Assembly: GCA_004802725.1 (NCBI GenBank)
Contig: SGPM01000087.1
Span: 24,587-88,586 of the forward strand
Direction: 5' to 3'
From: Antrodiella citrinella
Lineage: Eukaryota; Basidiomycota; Agaricomycetes; Polyporales; Steccherinaceae
DNA: 64,000 nt
How positions within the stretch are numbered: position 1 is the first letter of the stretch; every line of letters starts with the position of its first letter. The translations under genes and the position numbers were made by a program. Below are positions 35,679 to 48,228 of the stretch, one piece after another. The notes below the pieces were generated by a model, which saw only the letters and a list, made by a program, of their open reading frames with translations, was not told the DNA's origin and made no database searches.

Positions 35679-38600
35679 TAAGCTCAACATGATTGTAGTG
35701 ACTTTTCGGTATCTCATGTTATTGTATGCTGGTACTATCAATGACTCAGCTAGCTGTCGGTATGATCATGTACTGTAGTAAATCGCTCTTCTGTTGGCAG
35801 TCGAATTGGAGAGTATTGGGACTCATTTTCTTCTTGAAGTACGTACTCATCGTTTGATGAACTCGAAGGTCGGGATCCTGATTGACCTGCGATACATATA
35901 ATGACTGTATGCATACAAGTGAATACTGATGCTACACTGCATCTGATACTTCAATACTTTTGCATCAAAACTCAGTACTCCGTACTCAGAGACCGACCCT
36001 CAGAGAGTCATGTATTCCGTGTACACCCGACACCATACGGAAAGAGGTGCAATGAAAGACCAGGCACAAACAAAGATTCCAACAAACCGCTCCGCCACCG
36101 CATCCATCCTGTGCCAGTGAATTCCGCGAATCTCCAGCCTTTCAGGGCCGCAAACAAACACAAGCCGGCGGCGAGAGTCGAGAGATCAATGCGTACAATA
36201 TTAACGGTATTGGGACCTATTGGAACGTGCTGAATCGTCGAAAGTCGAGGATGAATTTATCATAACTGGCCCATCACTCAGGCCGGTGCCGTTGAGTGGA
36301 CGGTCGTCGCCGGGTCGTCGCATCGGAAGACTGGAGTCTGGAGGTCCTGCGTACTACTACTAGCGTGTATTGTACAGTGAGTGTAGTCAGAATATGATGG
36401 AAATTTGAACCCAAGACAGAAGCACGAACGTTCTTGATATCAGCGACGACTCCAGCCGGCCGGTCAATTCCAGGGCCAAGGTGCAAGCTGACAGAGACAT
36501 ACAACTGCATACAAGCCTACACATCACACGACCCGATGTTTTGCTGACAAGATGGCCGTGAAAAAGCTTGGCATGACGAGCTGCCTGACAGAGAACTAAG
36601 AACATCATGTTGAACTGTCAGCCTGAAGGCGCAGGAAGAACGACACCGAGAGACTACCAGCCAGAGAGATGGTCCTCGCGTAACCACTGGCCCAGACCGA
36701 AGGGAATACAATGACAGTCGCAAGCCCTAAGTCACGAGGAGGAATCGCTGAATGCCAGTCACCGTTGGTTGGGAAAAGATCCAGGCCTAAAGACCCGCTT
36801 TGATATGTTCAAGCCGAATATGACGGAACTCGGAAGGGTTGGTCGGAGGACGCAAGAGTTAACCGCAGGGTCGTCAATTACCTGTCTTAATGAAACACCA
36901 CAACTCAAAGCCTCATATTCGGCTGTGATGATCGCTCACCGACGTCGCAAACCAGGACGGAAGCCTCTGATGTAGCTCTGGATCTGAATGACCGCATGGT
37001 CGGTCACAATTCTAGGCTCTAAGAGGCGCGTACTCAGCGTCGACTCGGGGTAAAAATTGACACACTGACCTAGGCAATATGGCTATACCGGTGGGTGATT
37101 TCTCGACCACCACGACTGGTACGATTCGGCGCAATAGGCAAAGGCCTGTGCGCTCCGCCGGATCCTAGCAGTCTGGAAGCTGGACATACAGTACATCCAC
37201 TGCCATGAGCTACAAACATTTACCGGAGGACACGCCGCCCGCCTCACTAGTCTGACCTCTCCAACAAAGGTGACCTGCGCGACATCATCGACTAGTGAAG
37301 ACGAGACCGCGACCAGTGGCTGGAACGCCTGCGAGGAAACGGTAGCAAGGAGCCAAAAGTCTGAGCCCGCGCGCTCCGCCGACCACTGACAATCTGAGGG
37401 CAATCATCATGATCCTAGTAACATGTTCAACTTGAAGCTGGACGTACAGTCCGTGAGTATGTGCATATAGTCGGCTGTGCATGCTTACCTGGCACAAAGC
37501 AGAACCTCAGCCTGGAGCACACCAACGAAGAGTTACTCCAAGTAGCAGTAGCCTGAGGGTAAGCCTAGCTCGCCCGCAGCAGATCTATCAAAGGCGAGAT
37601 AGAGTCAAGATAGTATCGAAAACAGTATAGCCGGGATGTTATTCTTGACATACCTCACGCCCAAGCCACAACGCCCCACAGACCACAATAGCGGAAGCGG
37701 AACTCCATCCTCGCTGACGTGTGGTGGCTGGTGGGAAAACAGCCCTCATGGTACTATAAGTAAGAGACAGTGCACTTGAAGGACCTGTGAACGCAACGAC
37801 GTCAGTTCAATAAACGTCTTGACCCGATTCTGAATGCCGAAACGCTATTGAATCCACAAATATAGATTGGACAATTTGAAATGAAGTTGGGTTTCGCTGG
37901 GCGGGGGTCTGGAGTCAGATACGAGGCCGTCCGGCCGGGGTTTTGTGACTTGTGCGACTCGGAGTTTGCGACATATGGTGACTCCTAGTTAACTTTTTGT
38001 AGGATATGTCTGCAAGGGAATGGAGTGAGGATTGGTAGGTGAGATTTTCGCACTGTGCATACCGATCGGCCCGGGGACGACAACACGACAACACGACGTA
38101 TTGCATGTCTGACTGCTGGAGTAATGTGAGCACTCGTAGCACGGAGATGGTAGCGTATATGCGTACCGGCGGGATAACTTTCTCGGTGTGAAGTGTGAAG
38201 TAGAGGAAACGACGACATATTGGTGCCAGCGGACGAGGTGCTCGTAGCTGAAGCACCGAACCATCTCGCTGACAGCCCACCACGTCTCCAGGTCTCCATG
38301 CCATTGTCACGGCCAAATGACAGCCCGAGTCCGAGTCATGTATCCTGAAGAAGGACGCAAATACCCACCTGCACCCACAAACAGACAGCGCACGCTTGGC
38401 TTTGAACTGCAGTGTTCAAGCCTAGGTTGGGGCTGAGTAAGCTTGTCACCGCTGGCAACACCGCTCGCCGAGGTCTCCAGACCCAAGACCTCTATACGAA
38501 GAAGAGCTTGAATAAGAACGAAGCAGTGACTCGTACACCGCGTCGTGATGAACTTGGGTAGAAGAGTGGACTCACAGGTTTCTAATAGGTGGAGGCACGA

Positions 38601-39969
38601 GGCGGTGTTCGGATTCCGGTGTAGCATCGTCGTCGTATCGCTAGCTCGAATGAGGAGGAATCATGGCGATGCGGGCTAACCGGGAACACCCGATAATGAC
38701 GGAGACGATAAAGACACTGGCAGGTGGCCAGAGGAAGCCGTTACTTCTTGAAGCTATGTTAGATATATGCCTACCGAAAGGGCTTCTAGCTCCCACTTGA
38801 TGGATACGAACCGCTGTAAACCAGTGGGATATCAGCTTCGTTAATGTGCAATGAAGGGTGAAGAGAACTGACAGATGGCGAGGAGGCTGATCTGCCTGTC
38901 ACGGCGAGTCGGTGGCAATGACAATAGTAGGCCCACTTCTCCGTGTGATGCTATCAAGAGTCAGGTGCGTGTCGAGGTCTGCTGGTCTTACAGCGACTGT
39001 ACAGACCACTGCATTGTCCAGCACTCGCGGTATCACTGCAAAGACAACGACGTCGGCGAATGAGTGCAGTCGTCCTGCCCCTAGCTGTACTCGTGAAAGA
39101 GGAGAAGAGACCGCCGCGCTGTCGTCGGAGACGGACACGCAGATAGCACAGAAGCCGAACACAAGGCAAGTCGCACAATCCAGGCGTCCTCATGCTCAGG
39201 CACTGCTCGCTGGAGTGACGGCTCCCCTGGCACGCGAACGAACGAAGCGATCGCTCTCTCGTTCTTGGAATCCGACATGGACACCGGGATAAGGATAAAT
39301 CCCACCGCGGATCTTGAATTTGCGCGATGCTTCCTTGTAACATGTAGGTACATCTCTTCTCCGATTCTGCTTTTTTGCATCCATATTGAAACATCCTCGC
39401 AATGCCAACATGCTCCTCGTTGTCGTGGGGGATGCCTGGGTATGATGTGAGCAGCATCAGTGGCGGTGGACATACCGAGATCTCAGACCGAATTGAGGCC
39501 TTCCAAGACACCGTCATCAGTACTCCCGAACTGAGATTCAGAGACTCGACGCAGAGAGAACGACTGAAACGGACGAGACGGCAATCGCATGTGGAAATGC
39601 ATGCCGAAGAAAGCATTTATCATACATACATCCCCGTTTCACTAGCGGGACCAGCTGCGGGACTACAATGACAGTGTGCACGCGAGCTCCGGAGAGTGCT
39701 GCGGCGTAGATGAAAATTGACGACGGGTGTATGTTCAGTCGCCAAGAAGACAGGAGTGTTTCCCCGGCTCCGTTGAGGATGGCGATCATACCGTTGAACT
39801 TGGCGGAAGGAGGTGGAGATCGAGTGTACCTTCATCGCCGTTGTTTCCACCGGGGTTGAGTGCGTTGCTGCTGTTGTAGAACGACTTCGGCGACCTTGGA
39901 ATGTGGTCGACCGTTGCAGGCACCCATTGCTGCTACTCGACGCACGATGAAGAGGACGGGCGCCTGCTA

Positions 39970-39975
39970 CACGTG
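39970..39975. promoter_or_regulatory. CACGTG E-box upstream of the phosphate transporter
   Basis: The palindrome CACGTG lies 270-275 bases upstream of the phosphate transporter ATG. It is the binding sequence of Pho4-type bHLH activators in fungi, which induce PHO84 genes under phosphate limitation. One site alone is weak evidence. Confidence 0.35.
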
Positions 39976-40142
39976 TGTGGTGGGCGCGGGCTGTGATTGG
40001 CTGGAAAGTACGAACGTGCAAGGGACGCGTTCAGAAATGAGCATTCTCCCCGATTTCGTTTCTTTTTGATGTCTCTCACACAACCACCCGGGGCCTCTCA
40101 AGCCGAGATGCTCTTTCCAGTCACTCATCGCTGGGCCATTCA

Positions 40143-40148
40143 TATAAA
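40143..40148 (+). promoter_or_regulatory. TATA box of the phosphate transporter
   Basis: TATAAA lies 97-102 bases upstream of the ATG at 40245 and is followed by a CT-rich leader (TTCCTTCTTCGCTTTCC), the usual layout of a highly expressed, regulated fungal gene. Confidence 0.55.
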
Positions 40149-40244
40149 GACGCCGCAACATCCTCCTCCCCAAGCTCTTCATCCTTCCTTCTTCGCTTTC
40201 CTCCGCCCCGCCCTCTTTTTTTTCCAGAGCGCGCGCACGTCGAG

Positions 40245-42200
40245 ATGGCCACTTACAACACCGACAAGGTCTCTTCGAGCAGCTCGAACGACCAGCTTCC
40301 CTCCCTTCCCAAGGGCAGGGACACCGTCGCTCTCGATGAAAAGCGTCGCGCAGCCCTCGAGGAGGTTGATACCGCAAAATTCTCGTGAGTACTCTCGATC
40401 GTCCGATCACTCCGTTCTTCTTCCTTACCCTGGTACCACAGGTGGTTCCACTTGAAGGTCTGCTTGGTAGCGGGTGTTGGTTTCTTCACCGATGCGTAAG
40501 TCCCTGCGTTCTTATCTAAACTAAACATGTATTGATCTACTGCGCCTCGCAGCTACGATATCTTTGCCATCAACATTGCCGCCACTATGATCGGATACGT
40601 CTACGGCAAGGGACAAAAATTGAACTCGTCGCAGGATCTTGGTATTAAGGTCGCTACCCCCGTCGGTACTCTCATGGGTCAATTGCTCTTCGGTTGGTTG
40701 GCAGATGTCGTCGGTCGTAAGCGCATGTGTACGTACAAACCAATCTAATTCAAATTCCCGCTCATACTGACCGGCTTCCCTGCAGACGGTATTGAGTTGA
40801 TGATCATCATTGTCGCGACTTTTGCTCAAGCTCTTTCCGGACGCTCTGAGGCAGTCTCAATCATCGGTGCCCTCGTCATTTGGCGTTTCCTCATGGGTAT
40901 CGGTATCGGTGGTGATTACCCTCTGTCCGCTTGCATCACCTCCGAGTTCGCCTCTACCCACATCCGTGGTCGTATGATGGCCGCCGTCTTCGCCAACCAA
41001 GGTTGGGGACAGCTCTCTGCCGCTATCGTCGCCATTGTTGTGACCGTAGCCTACAAGAGCAAGATCCTGGCTGACAACCCAGCCACCCTCGTTCACGTCG
41101 ATTTCCTCTGGCGTATCCTCATCGGTATGGGTTGCGTTCCCGGAGTGATCGCTCTCTACTTCCGTCTCACCATTCCCGAGACCCCTCGTTTCACCATGGA
41201 TATCGAGCGTAACGTCCAGCAGGCGACTCAGGATGTCGACAACTTCCTGACCACCGGTTCCTACTACGTCGACCCCGATGCTGCTGTTGAGAAGGTCCAG
41301 GCCCCCAAGGCCTCGTGGGCTGACTTCAAGGCGTACTACTCCCAGTGGTCGCACTTCAAGCTGTTGTTCGGTACTTCTTACTCTTGGTTCGCTCTCGATG
41401 TAAGCTTTCTCTTTGCTCGGGAATGCCCACCTGTCTAATCAGACTTCGTACCTCATAGATCGCATTCTACGGTCTCGGTCTTAACACTTCCATCATCCTG
41501 CAAGCGATCGGTTTCGGCAACGCCCCGAAGACGATCACTGGTACTCTTGCCATTTACACCAACTTGCACAACATTGCCGTCGGTAACCTGATCGTCATCG
41601 TTGCTGGTCTCGTTCCCGGATACTGGGCCACCTTCTTCTTGGTTGATGTCTGGGGTCGAAAGCCCATTCAGTTGATGGGTTTCGCCGCTCTCACCATTCT
41701 CTTCATCATCCTCGGTTTCGGTTACGACAAGCTCACCGCGACGCCCCAAGCCACCAAGGCGTTCGTCTTCCTGTACTGCCTCACCAACTTCTTCCAGAAC
41801 TTCGGGCCCAACACAACGACGTTCATCATCCCCGGAGAGGCGTTCCCCACCCGTTACCGCTCTACCTCGCACGGTATCGCTGCTGCCTCCGGCAAGCTCG
41901 GCGCCGTCGTCGCACAGGTCGGTTTCTCCAAGATGGTCAACATTGGTGGAACGAACAAGTTCGTCCAGCACTTGCTGGAGATCTTTGCCTTCTTCATGGC
42001 GACCGGTTTCCTCTCGACACTGCTCCTGCCCGAGACCATGGGCCGATCACTCGAGGAGATCTCGGATGAGAGCCAGGATGGTTTCGTCAAGCGTGAGTCG
42101 CCTTGTCACACATCGTCGTGCGCACACGGTTACTGATTGTCGTTCGCCTTTTTCTCTAGCTGTCGTGAAGAACCAGACCGCTCAGATCACCCAGGTCTAA
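40245..42200 (+). CDS. PHO84: High-affinity phosphate:H+ symporter (PHO84-type, MFS), paralogue 1
   Basis: Plasma-membrane MFS transporter taking up inorganic phosphate with protons. The ATG at 40245 follows a TATA box and CT-rich leader. Exons join to MATYNTDKVSSSSSNDQLPS, then KFSWFHLKVCLVAGVGFFTD, AYDIFAINIAATMIGYVYG, GWLADVVGRKRM (the MFS loop) and LMGIGIGGDYPLSACITSEF, the phosphate-transporter signature GGDYPLSA. PETPRFTMDIERNVQQA follows in the central loop, then KASWADFKAYYSQW, NFGPNTTTFIIPGEAFPTRY, RSTSHGIAAASGKLG and LPETMGRSLEEIS. The C-terminus is NQTAQITQV. The protein is about 540 residues with 12 predicted helices. Splice sites: TTCTC|GTGAGT, GATGC|GTAAGT, one in RKRM/YG, one before IAFYG and a last small one. 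It appears intact. Confidence 0.95.
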
Positions 42201-42783
42201 TCCACCTGCGGTTTCTTTGCTCCGTCCGTTTTTCGCTTGTTTCGCGCCTTGCTCTCACATCACTTACATGCAATGACTTCATGCGAAATGTGTAATTTTT
42301 CATCACGAGGCTTCGGAAGATAATTTAAATGCTTTACTCTGTTTTCTGTCGGTTTCGTTGGGTACCTTGGACGCGGTGATGCTTGTTCACACGATGATAT
42401 TGTTGACGTTTGCTTATTTGAGGCAGTTGTTTTACCTAGAGCGCACAGAATGTGCCAAACTTTAATGCCCACCTCTTCCTTCTTTCTTCCCATCGCCCTT
42501 TTTTGTTTTTATACTCTCCAGCATGCTTTTGTTGTTTGTATATCCCAAACGACTCAGCCCCGCCCCCTGCGCTACATATAGTACATATCATCCTCGTTGT
42601 TGCGTACTACCCCATGTCAATCGTGTTAAATTATTATCATAGGATCCCAAAACCATCCTTCATCGCATGTTGAAGTCTCGCCCGTCCGACAGGTCGTGTG
42701 AGCATGCGCATGAGAACAATGCGACTCGATTGGGGCCGCAGCGTGCAGGGGTACATGCAACATACCGCTGAGAACGGTTCGAA

Positions 42784-43497
42784 ATGGAAGGTTCAGAATT
42801 CAGGTCGATATTTGATGTTGCGATGACAGATGGGAACAGCGCGCGCATGATATGCGCAGGTATGTATGTATGCGTATATACGTGTTTCTGCCTGGATTTG
42901 ACATGTGTGCGCCGAGCCCGCGGGGATGGCGCTTCGGCGAAGCTCAGTCGCTCCCGCGAGGTTGTGGGGTTGCGAGCGGATGGAATATTCTGTGTTTCTG
43001 TTTCTTTCTGCAGTGCAGTGCTGGATTCATATGACATCGCTTATGCCTGTGTGGACCCACAACGGCACACAGCGCGCGGGATGCGAAAAAATTCCCTAGT
43101 GCTGCGTTTTACGTTTTCGTCGTTTCGTGTGAGTCGTAACTCGCCGCCGCCGCCGCCGCCGCGTTTCCCAGGACGAGTCAAGCGCGAGTCATCGAATGGA
43201 TTCGGAATGCGGACGTCTGGACGTTTAGCTACGTTTGAGAGGGAAGACGTTCAGAATTCGAAGGAGGCTCAGGACACCGGCCGGGCGCTTCAAGTTCAAT
43301 TGCAAGTAAGTATTCTTGGATATGATTCAGTATGGTTCGGATACGACGAATATATGTTTCAACTTATTTTTGCGACGTCCAAAGTTACTGCGCAACACAC
43401 GATTTGCGGATATGACAGTGGGTCTGGGGCGTGGTTGGAGATGTCAAAGTCTGTCCACATCCTCGCCCGTCCCGCCGCGGCTTCGTCAAGCAAATAA
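42784..43497 (+). CDS. Orphan open reading frame, 237 codons
   Basis: An ATG-started frame of unusual length for this non-coding stretch (MEGSEFRSIFDVAMTDGNSA at the start). It has no recognisable domain. Cys- and Tyr-rich parts alternate with a proline run encoded by the CGC microsatellite. No splice structure is needed. Codon use does not look like the neighbouring transporters. It may be a chance frame. Confidence 0.2.
   Translation: MEGSEFRSIFDVAMTDGNSARMICAGMYVCVYTCFCLDLTCVRRARGDGASAKLSRSREVVGLRADGIFCVSVSFCSAVLDSYDIAYACVDPQRHTARGMRKNSLVLRFTFSSFRVSRNSPPPPPPRFPGRVKRESSNGFGMRTSGRLATFEREDVQNSKEAQDTGRALQVQLQVSILGYDSVWFGYDEYMFQLIFATSKVTAQHTICGYDSGSGAWLEMSKSVHILARPAAASSSK
43142..43163. repeat. 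CGC trinucleotide microsatellite
   Basis: Seven tandem copies of a CGC/GCC unit, in an otherwise unremarkable sequence. Confidence 0.85.
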
Positions 43498-45756
43498 CTC
43501 GAAGGATGATGCGAAGCCAGGAGCTTCCATCTTGAAGGAGGCGTTGATGACTGATACGAAGGTAAGCTGTCCAAGGGCTGGCAATACAGACAGCGCCTCA
43601 AGCCTCACGTGTTGGAACTTTACATCACGACGGACCGACGGTTGCGATATCGCCCGACGTCGCTGCCATGAGCAACATGACGACTTGTTTGAGATGCGGA
43701 TGGAGCCATGGCTTCTGCTTCTTTGTATATTTTGGCGGTGCTGCGGTGTCCTTGTTCCGCAGCTTGCTCTGTTTGATCAAGCAAGGATTCTCCGAGGAGC
43801 GAGGAGCCGGAAGACCCTCAGAGCTCGAAGGGTTGTTTAAACCCGGCCGGGGCGTGCACTGGAACAGACTCAACAAGTATTCGGTATATGTATGACCCAC
43901 ATAACACATATTTTGGGTTCGAAACGTTGATGATAACCTTGCGATATCGGCCGAAGTCACTACGAGTTTAAGACGTCAAAGTAACTTAAGCTTCTTTCAA
44001 CTTAGCAGCAGCTCATCCAGGCAAACTGTCTTACAGCGCAGTCCGTTCCGTCGAACAATGGTCCGGATCCGCATGTGTTTTGTACGTGTTTTCAACGTTC
44101 TCCTAGGGCCACGCTGGCATCGTCAAAACTCAGCGTGTGATTCAATGATACATTGACCGTCGCAACAGAGAAACATCATGAAGATACACACACACATATA
44201 ATTGAACTTACAAAGAGCGTTCCACCATATAGATACAACCACCGATTGCGAGGTGCGTCGTCTCGCACTAGTGGTTGTTGATCAGACTCCGGGTCATGGT
44301 GAGAAGAAGAATGCGATGACATCCTATGTGGCCTCGATTTCCGAAGAAGGTTTTCGGGTTTTTCATCTGCTTGGAGACCTCAGCTCAGAGTGTGTTCAAC
44401 CTTAGGCCTCAAGCAGCCCTCAAGATCCACAGAGGACAGTCACAATAGTCCAAAACGTTCAGAGTCACTGTCGGGCCGTCGGAGTTGGTCGGACCGTGGC
44501 AATATATCGTTCGGGGTTGCTATATTAGGTAACACCGAAATTGTTCCGGCGAACACGAACTTTTCATTTCATCTTGCTCTCACCTTGAACCAGTGGTCCA
44601 GTGCTTTCTCGACTCTCTTGCATGCCGCAAAGTTTTGAGCTATGAACGTATATGCAATACACCCAGACGCCAAGTCCCTTCAAGCTACCTATCGAGACAA
44701 ATTACAGTTAAGTCGTGACCGTGTACATCAGCATCAAGATCGTACTGAGCGCTCTCTTGGCTCACACGCACGCGTACGGACGACGTACCGACGAACGTTT
44801 CTACCTTCCCACCCGCTGGCAGTGTCAAGGGGTCTCCCAAGCCCAAGCTCATGGGGAAATGAGGACTTCGTACCTGCAACAAATGCCAGCTCAGAGTCAT
44901 CGCCTTGTTCTCGCTGGATTGGGACGAGGAGAGGCGAGTGAAGCTGTACGCGGGTTTGGATGGCCTCTCCACAATCAATATGGCGGTTCTCGTTGAGAGA
45001 GAGAGTACCGTTGGGGATGTACATGTCGAGAGGCTGTACGATGGTGGCCCTCCGACGGAACGACACATTAATTGCACTGCAGAATATAGTACTCACCCGT
45101 ATCTTGGTCTTTATGCCACCGATACTGATTCCGGTATAGATGTCGTGCTCTTTTGGCAATGGTATGCATTCCTCAGTCGAAATCACCCGTGTGAATCCGT
45201 TGATAAGTTCTGTTATAGGCAAATGAACGGTTCTGATGTAACTCAAATTCGGGTGTTCCAACGCTTGTCTGAGCCTCCAGGACCCCGACCGAGCTTTCGC
45301 CTGTCCTGCAATCTGTTCATTACAATGGTGCCTTGTACGGTGAAGATAGCACAGCTCTATCTACGCTCGTATACGATCCGGCGTACGGCACCGTCACTCG
45401 TTGCTGTTGGGGTCGCAGCCAAACCTTCCAAATAAAACTCGATGGCAAGCAGTACACGTAGCACAAACATCGACGCAACGCTCCCACCCCCGTCCTCTCG
45501 CTGTCTTTTTTCTTCTTCTTCAGCCAAGTTGATCTTGTTTCCTTCTTGTCTTCGCTGCAGCCACTCCGCTATACGCGGTCTCCGGTCTACTGTTTACCAA
45601 AGCCATATTCAATACTTAGCGCGAGGTGGCTCGAACCTAGTCGCCCCTGGCCCTTGGGGCTGTTTCTCACCTTTCGTTGATTCACCTTAATATATTACGC
45701 CCCCCGTCTACACTTGACGGATCCGATTCTTCGTCGCAGCCAGGGGCACTACATGC

Positions 45757-48228
45757 ATGCAAAGTCATAAGAAAGCCGACCTTGGGGACGACACTCTTCC
45801 ACTCATCGCTCGCTCTGCTTCTAGCCCAGATACCAAACACGTGTATCCGCCTCCTTCGTCGGGTTCCCCGCCGCCGCCCACGTATTACGACCATCACCAT
45901 CAAGCGTCGACGTCTGGTTCATCGTCCTCCCCACCGCTCATGGCATCGTACATGATGTCCCCATACCCCGCACACGGCGCCGAGCCTTCTGCTGTGACCA
46001 CGGCGTATTCAGTCGGACACGAAGAAGTGCTTGTGAATGGGGGACCAGGGGGACCATACAACCCTTATGCGAATCCTCAGGCGATGGGCAGCTACAATTG
46101 GAGGTCAGATGAATACCAGGACGGAGGGATATTGAACGAGAGAAGGCGGATGGCTTTGGATGAAGTTGACAAGGCGCATTTCTCGTGAGTTCTCGTCTTC
46201 TCGATCGATCAATGTCACGTACTGACGGTATTCTGTTCCTCAGGTGGTTCCATGCGAAAGTCGTCGCTATTGTGGGCGCAGGTTTCTTCACCGACGCGTC
46301 AGTTTTCTTCGTATTCTCTCAATCACTGTCGGGTATTGACGTTCATGTGTTTTTACCGTCTGCAGCTATGACACTTTCGTGATTGACATGGCGGTGAATA
46401 TGCTCGGACTCGTGTATGGTAAATCGAATGATCCCTCATGTAGGTCTACCTCTTCTGTTTGACTTACCGCGATTAGTGGACTAACTCGTCGATGTAGCTT
46501 TGCCTATGCTGTCATCAGGACACCAGCTCGGTCTCAAGGTCGCAGGACCCGTTGGTACCCTGTTTGGAATGCTCATTTTCGGATATCTCGGTGACAGATT
46601 GGGTCGTAAGCGCATGTGTACGTCTGGTTCTACCCTTCATCTCTTATGCACGTGGCTAACATTGTGTTCGCAGATGGTATGGAGCTGACGATCATCATAG
46701 TTGCTGTGTTCGTACAAAGTTTATTGGGAGAAGCAAGAGCAGTTAGTATTATCTACTCATTGGTCGCGTGGAGATTCATTGTTCGTGTCTTTCGTTACAT
46801 CTTCGTTGACTGACTGCTCACCAGAACTATCGTAGATGGGGATCGGTATTGGAGGCGATTACCCTACCAGTGCAGTCATCGCATCTGAGTTTGCCCCGGT
46901 AGCAACGCGTGGACGCATGATCACGGGAGTGTTCGCGACGCAGGGCCTCGGTCAAATTGGTACGTGCTTTTCATTTGCAACAACCATAATCAGTTTACTC
47001 ATGAGTGTCGCAGTCGGAGCTATCGTCAGTATCATCGTCATCTACATCCACCGAAAGGCACTCGGCGATGTCGTTCCCTCCGATAACAGTATTCGCGACA
47101 TAGACCAGATGTGGCGCATTCTTATCGGCTTCGGATGCGTCCCCGGCGCGTTTGCGCTCCTCTTCCGCTTCACCATCCCCGAGACGCCTCGTTTCACTAT
47201 GGACATTGCGCGAAACGTGAACCAAGCCAGTCAGGATATCGACACTTTCTTGACTACCGGTGGATACTACGTAGACCCCGACGCGAGGGTGGAGCACGTG
47301 ATAGCGCCAAAGGCGAGTTGGGAGGATTGGAAGCAATATATCAGTGTGAGGCAGAATTTGCTCACATTTGTGGGTGTATGCTATTCCTGGTTTGCGCTCG
47401 ACGTGAGTGCACCCTTCTTTGTCTTTTTTCCCTCCACCACGCTCAACATGACACCTCTCCAGATCGCCTTTTACGGCTTGTCTCTGAATAGCAGCGCCAT
47501 CCTAAGTGGTATTTTCCCGGACACTGGTAGCAACACCCTGTGGGAGCATCTGCACAACGCCGCTGCGCGGAACGTCATCCCCATCGCCACGGGGCTCATA
47601 CCAGGATACATTGCCGCCGTGTTCCTTATAGACCGCTTCGGACGACGGTACCTCCAGTTCGTAGGCTTCGGTGTCCTGTTCGTGTTGCTCCTCGTCATGG
47701 GCTTTGGGTACACCAAGTTCGGCTCAATCGCGTTGATGACGCTATATTGCCTTGCATCGTTCTTCTTGAACTGTGGACCGAACACGACGACCTTCGTCAT
47801 CTCTGGGGAGTCCTTCCCGACGCGGTATAGGTCGACAATGGTGGGCGTGGCCGCAGCGAGTGGGAAGCTCGGAGCAATCATCTCGCAGTTGGTGGTGTAC
47901 TCACAATCGAAGAACCCGAGCGCACAATCGACGAATGGGAAGGGAATTGAAGTGATGTAAGTTTTTGCTGAGGTTCGTCTTTCTGCAGTGACTGATGTTC
48001 ATGTGTCCTGTCTAGTTTGGTTGTGTTCGCATTCTTCATGTTGTCGGGTATAGCCTCCACATGGCTCATACCAGAGACCAGCAACAAATCGCTGGAGGAC
48101 ATCTCCAACGAAGAACAGAATAGCTTTATCTTTGGTACGTCTCCCTTTCGTGGTCCATACGTTCCATATCTGACAGCTTGTATTTAGGTCCAGCGCAACC
48201 TAAGGAGGTCTCTCGGCAAAACTCTTAA
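45757..48228 (+). CDS. PHO84-type phosphate transporter, paralogue 2 with long N-terminal extension
   Basis: Same family and strand as the gene at 40245. The first exon gives about 140 residues (MQSHKKADLGDDTLPLIARS, then a Pro/Ser/Tyr-rich stretch with PPPPTYYDHHH), roughly 95 more than paralogue 1. The transport domain starts WFHAKVVAIVGAGFFTDAYD, then GYLGDRLGRKRMYGMELTII, MGIGIGGDYPTSAVIASEFA, PETPRFTMDIARNVNQASQD, CGPNTTTFVISGESFPTRYR and IPETSNKSLEDIS. Introns at TTCTC|GTGAGT and GACGC|GTCAGT occupy the same codon positions as in paralogue 1; an extra intron splits WRFI/MGIG. The C-terminus is QPKEVSRQNS. Divergence in the central region (ILSGIFPDTGSNTLWEHLHN replaces the ILQAIGFG loop) suggests a different role or regulation. 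It appears intact. Confidence 0.92.

Larger units (their letters stand above)
33126..35710. repeat. Duplicated tRNA-Val/F-box module, copy A
   Basis: This segment and 48590-51191 (inverted) share a tRNA-Val gene, a conserved non-coding leader (GTGGATTGACCACGTCGTGA near 33525) and an F-box gene pointing away from the tRNA. The order and relative orientation are the same. Similarity in the tRNA and the gene is obvious, and weaker in the spacer between them. Confidence 0.7.
35679..40244. other. Gene-poor region of about 4.6 kb
   Basis: No gene family recognised on either strand. Open frames are short or overlap in several frames (for example 38954-39616 minus and 38912-39292 plus). Two short repeated blocks occur near 37140-37195 and 37370-37460. 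The right end contains the promoter of the first phosphate transporter. Confidence 0.45.
42201..45756. other. Region between the two phosphate transporters
   Basis: About 3.5 kb without a recognised gene. The first 400 bases look like the T-rich 3' untranslated region of paralogue 1. It holds a long orphan frame (42784-43497), a CGC microsatellite and overlapping open frames on both strands near 44700-45430, none with recognised motifs. Confidence 0.45.

Noticed and set aside
35679..40244. Possible retrotransposon in the gene-poor stretch
   Set aside because: I found no reverse transcriptase, integrase or gag motif and no long terminal repeat pair; only short repeated blocks.
43142..43163. 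CGC repeat as a possible CRISPR or regulatory array
   Set aside because: It is a simple trinucleotide microsatellite; there are no spacers and the genome is eukaryotic.
44685..45435. Overlapping 175-codon frames on both strands between the phosphate transporters
   Set aside because: No recognised motif on either strand, no clear splice structure, and opposite-strand frames often stay open together.
45600..45660. Minus-strand sequence with a GGTTCGAGCC block resembling a tRNA T-arm
   Set aside because: The flanking bases do not form a T-stem or acceptor stem, and no anticodon arm is found upstream.
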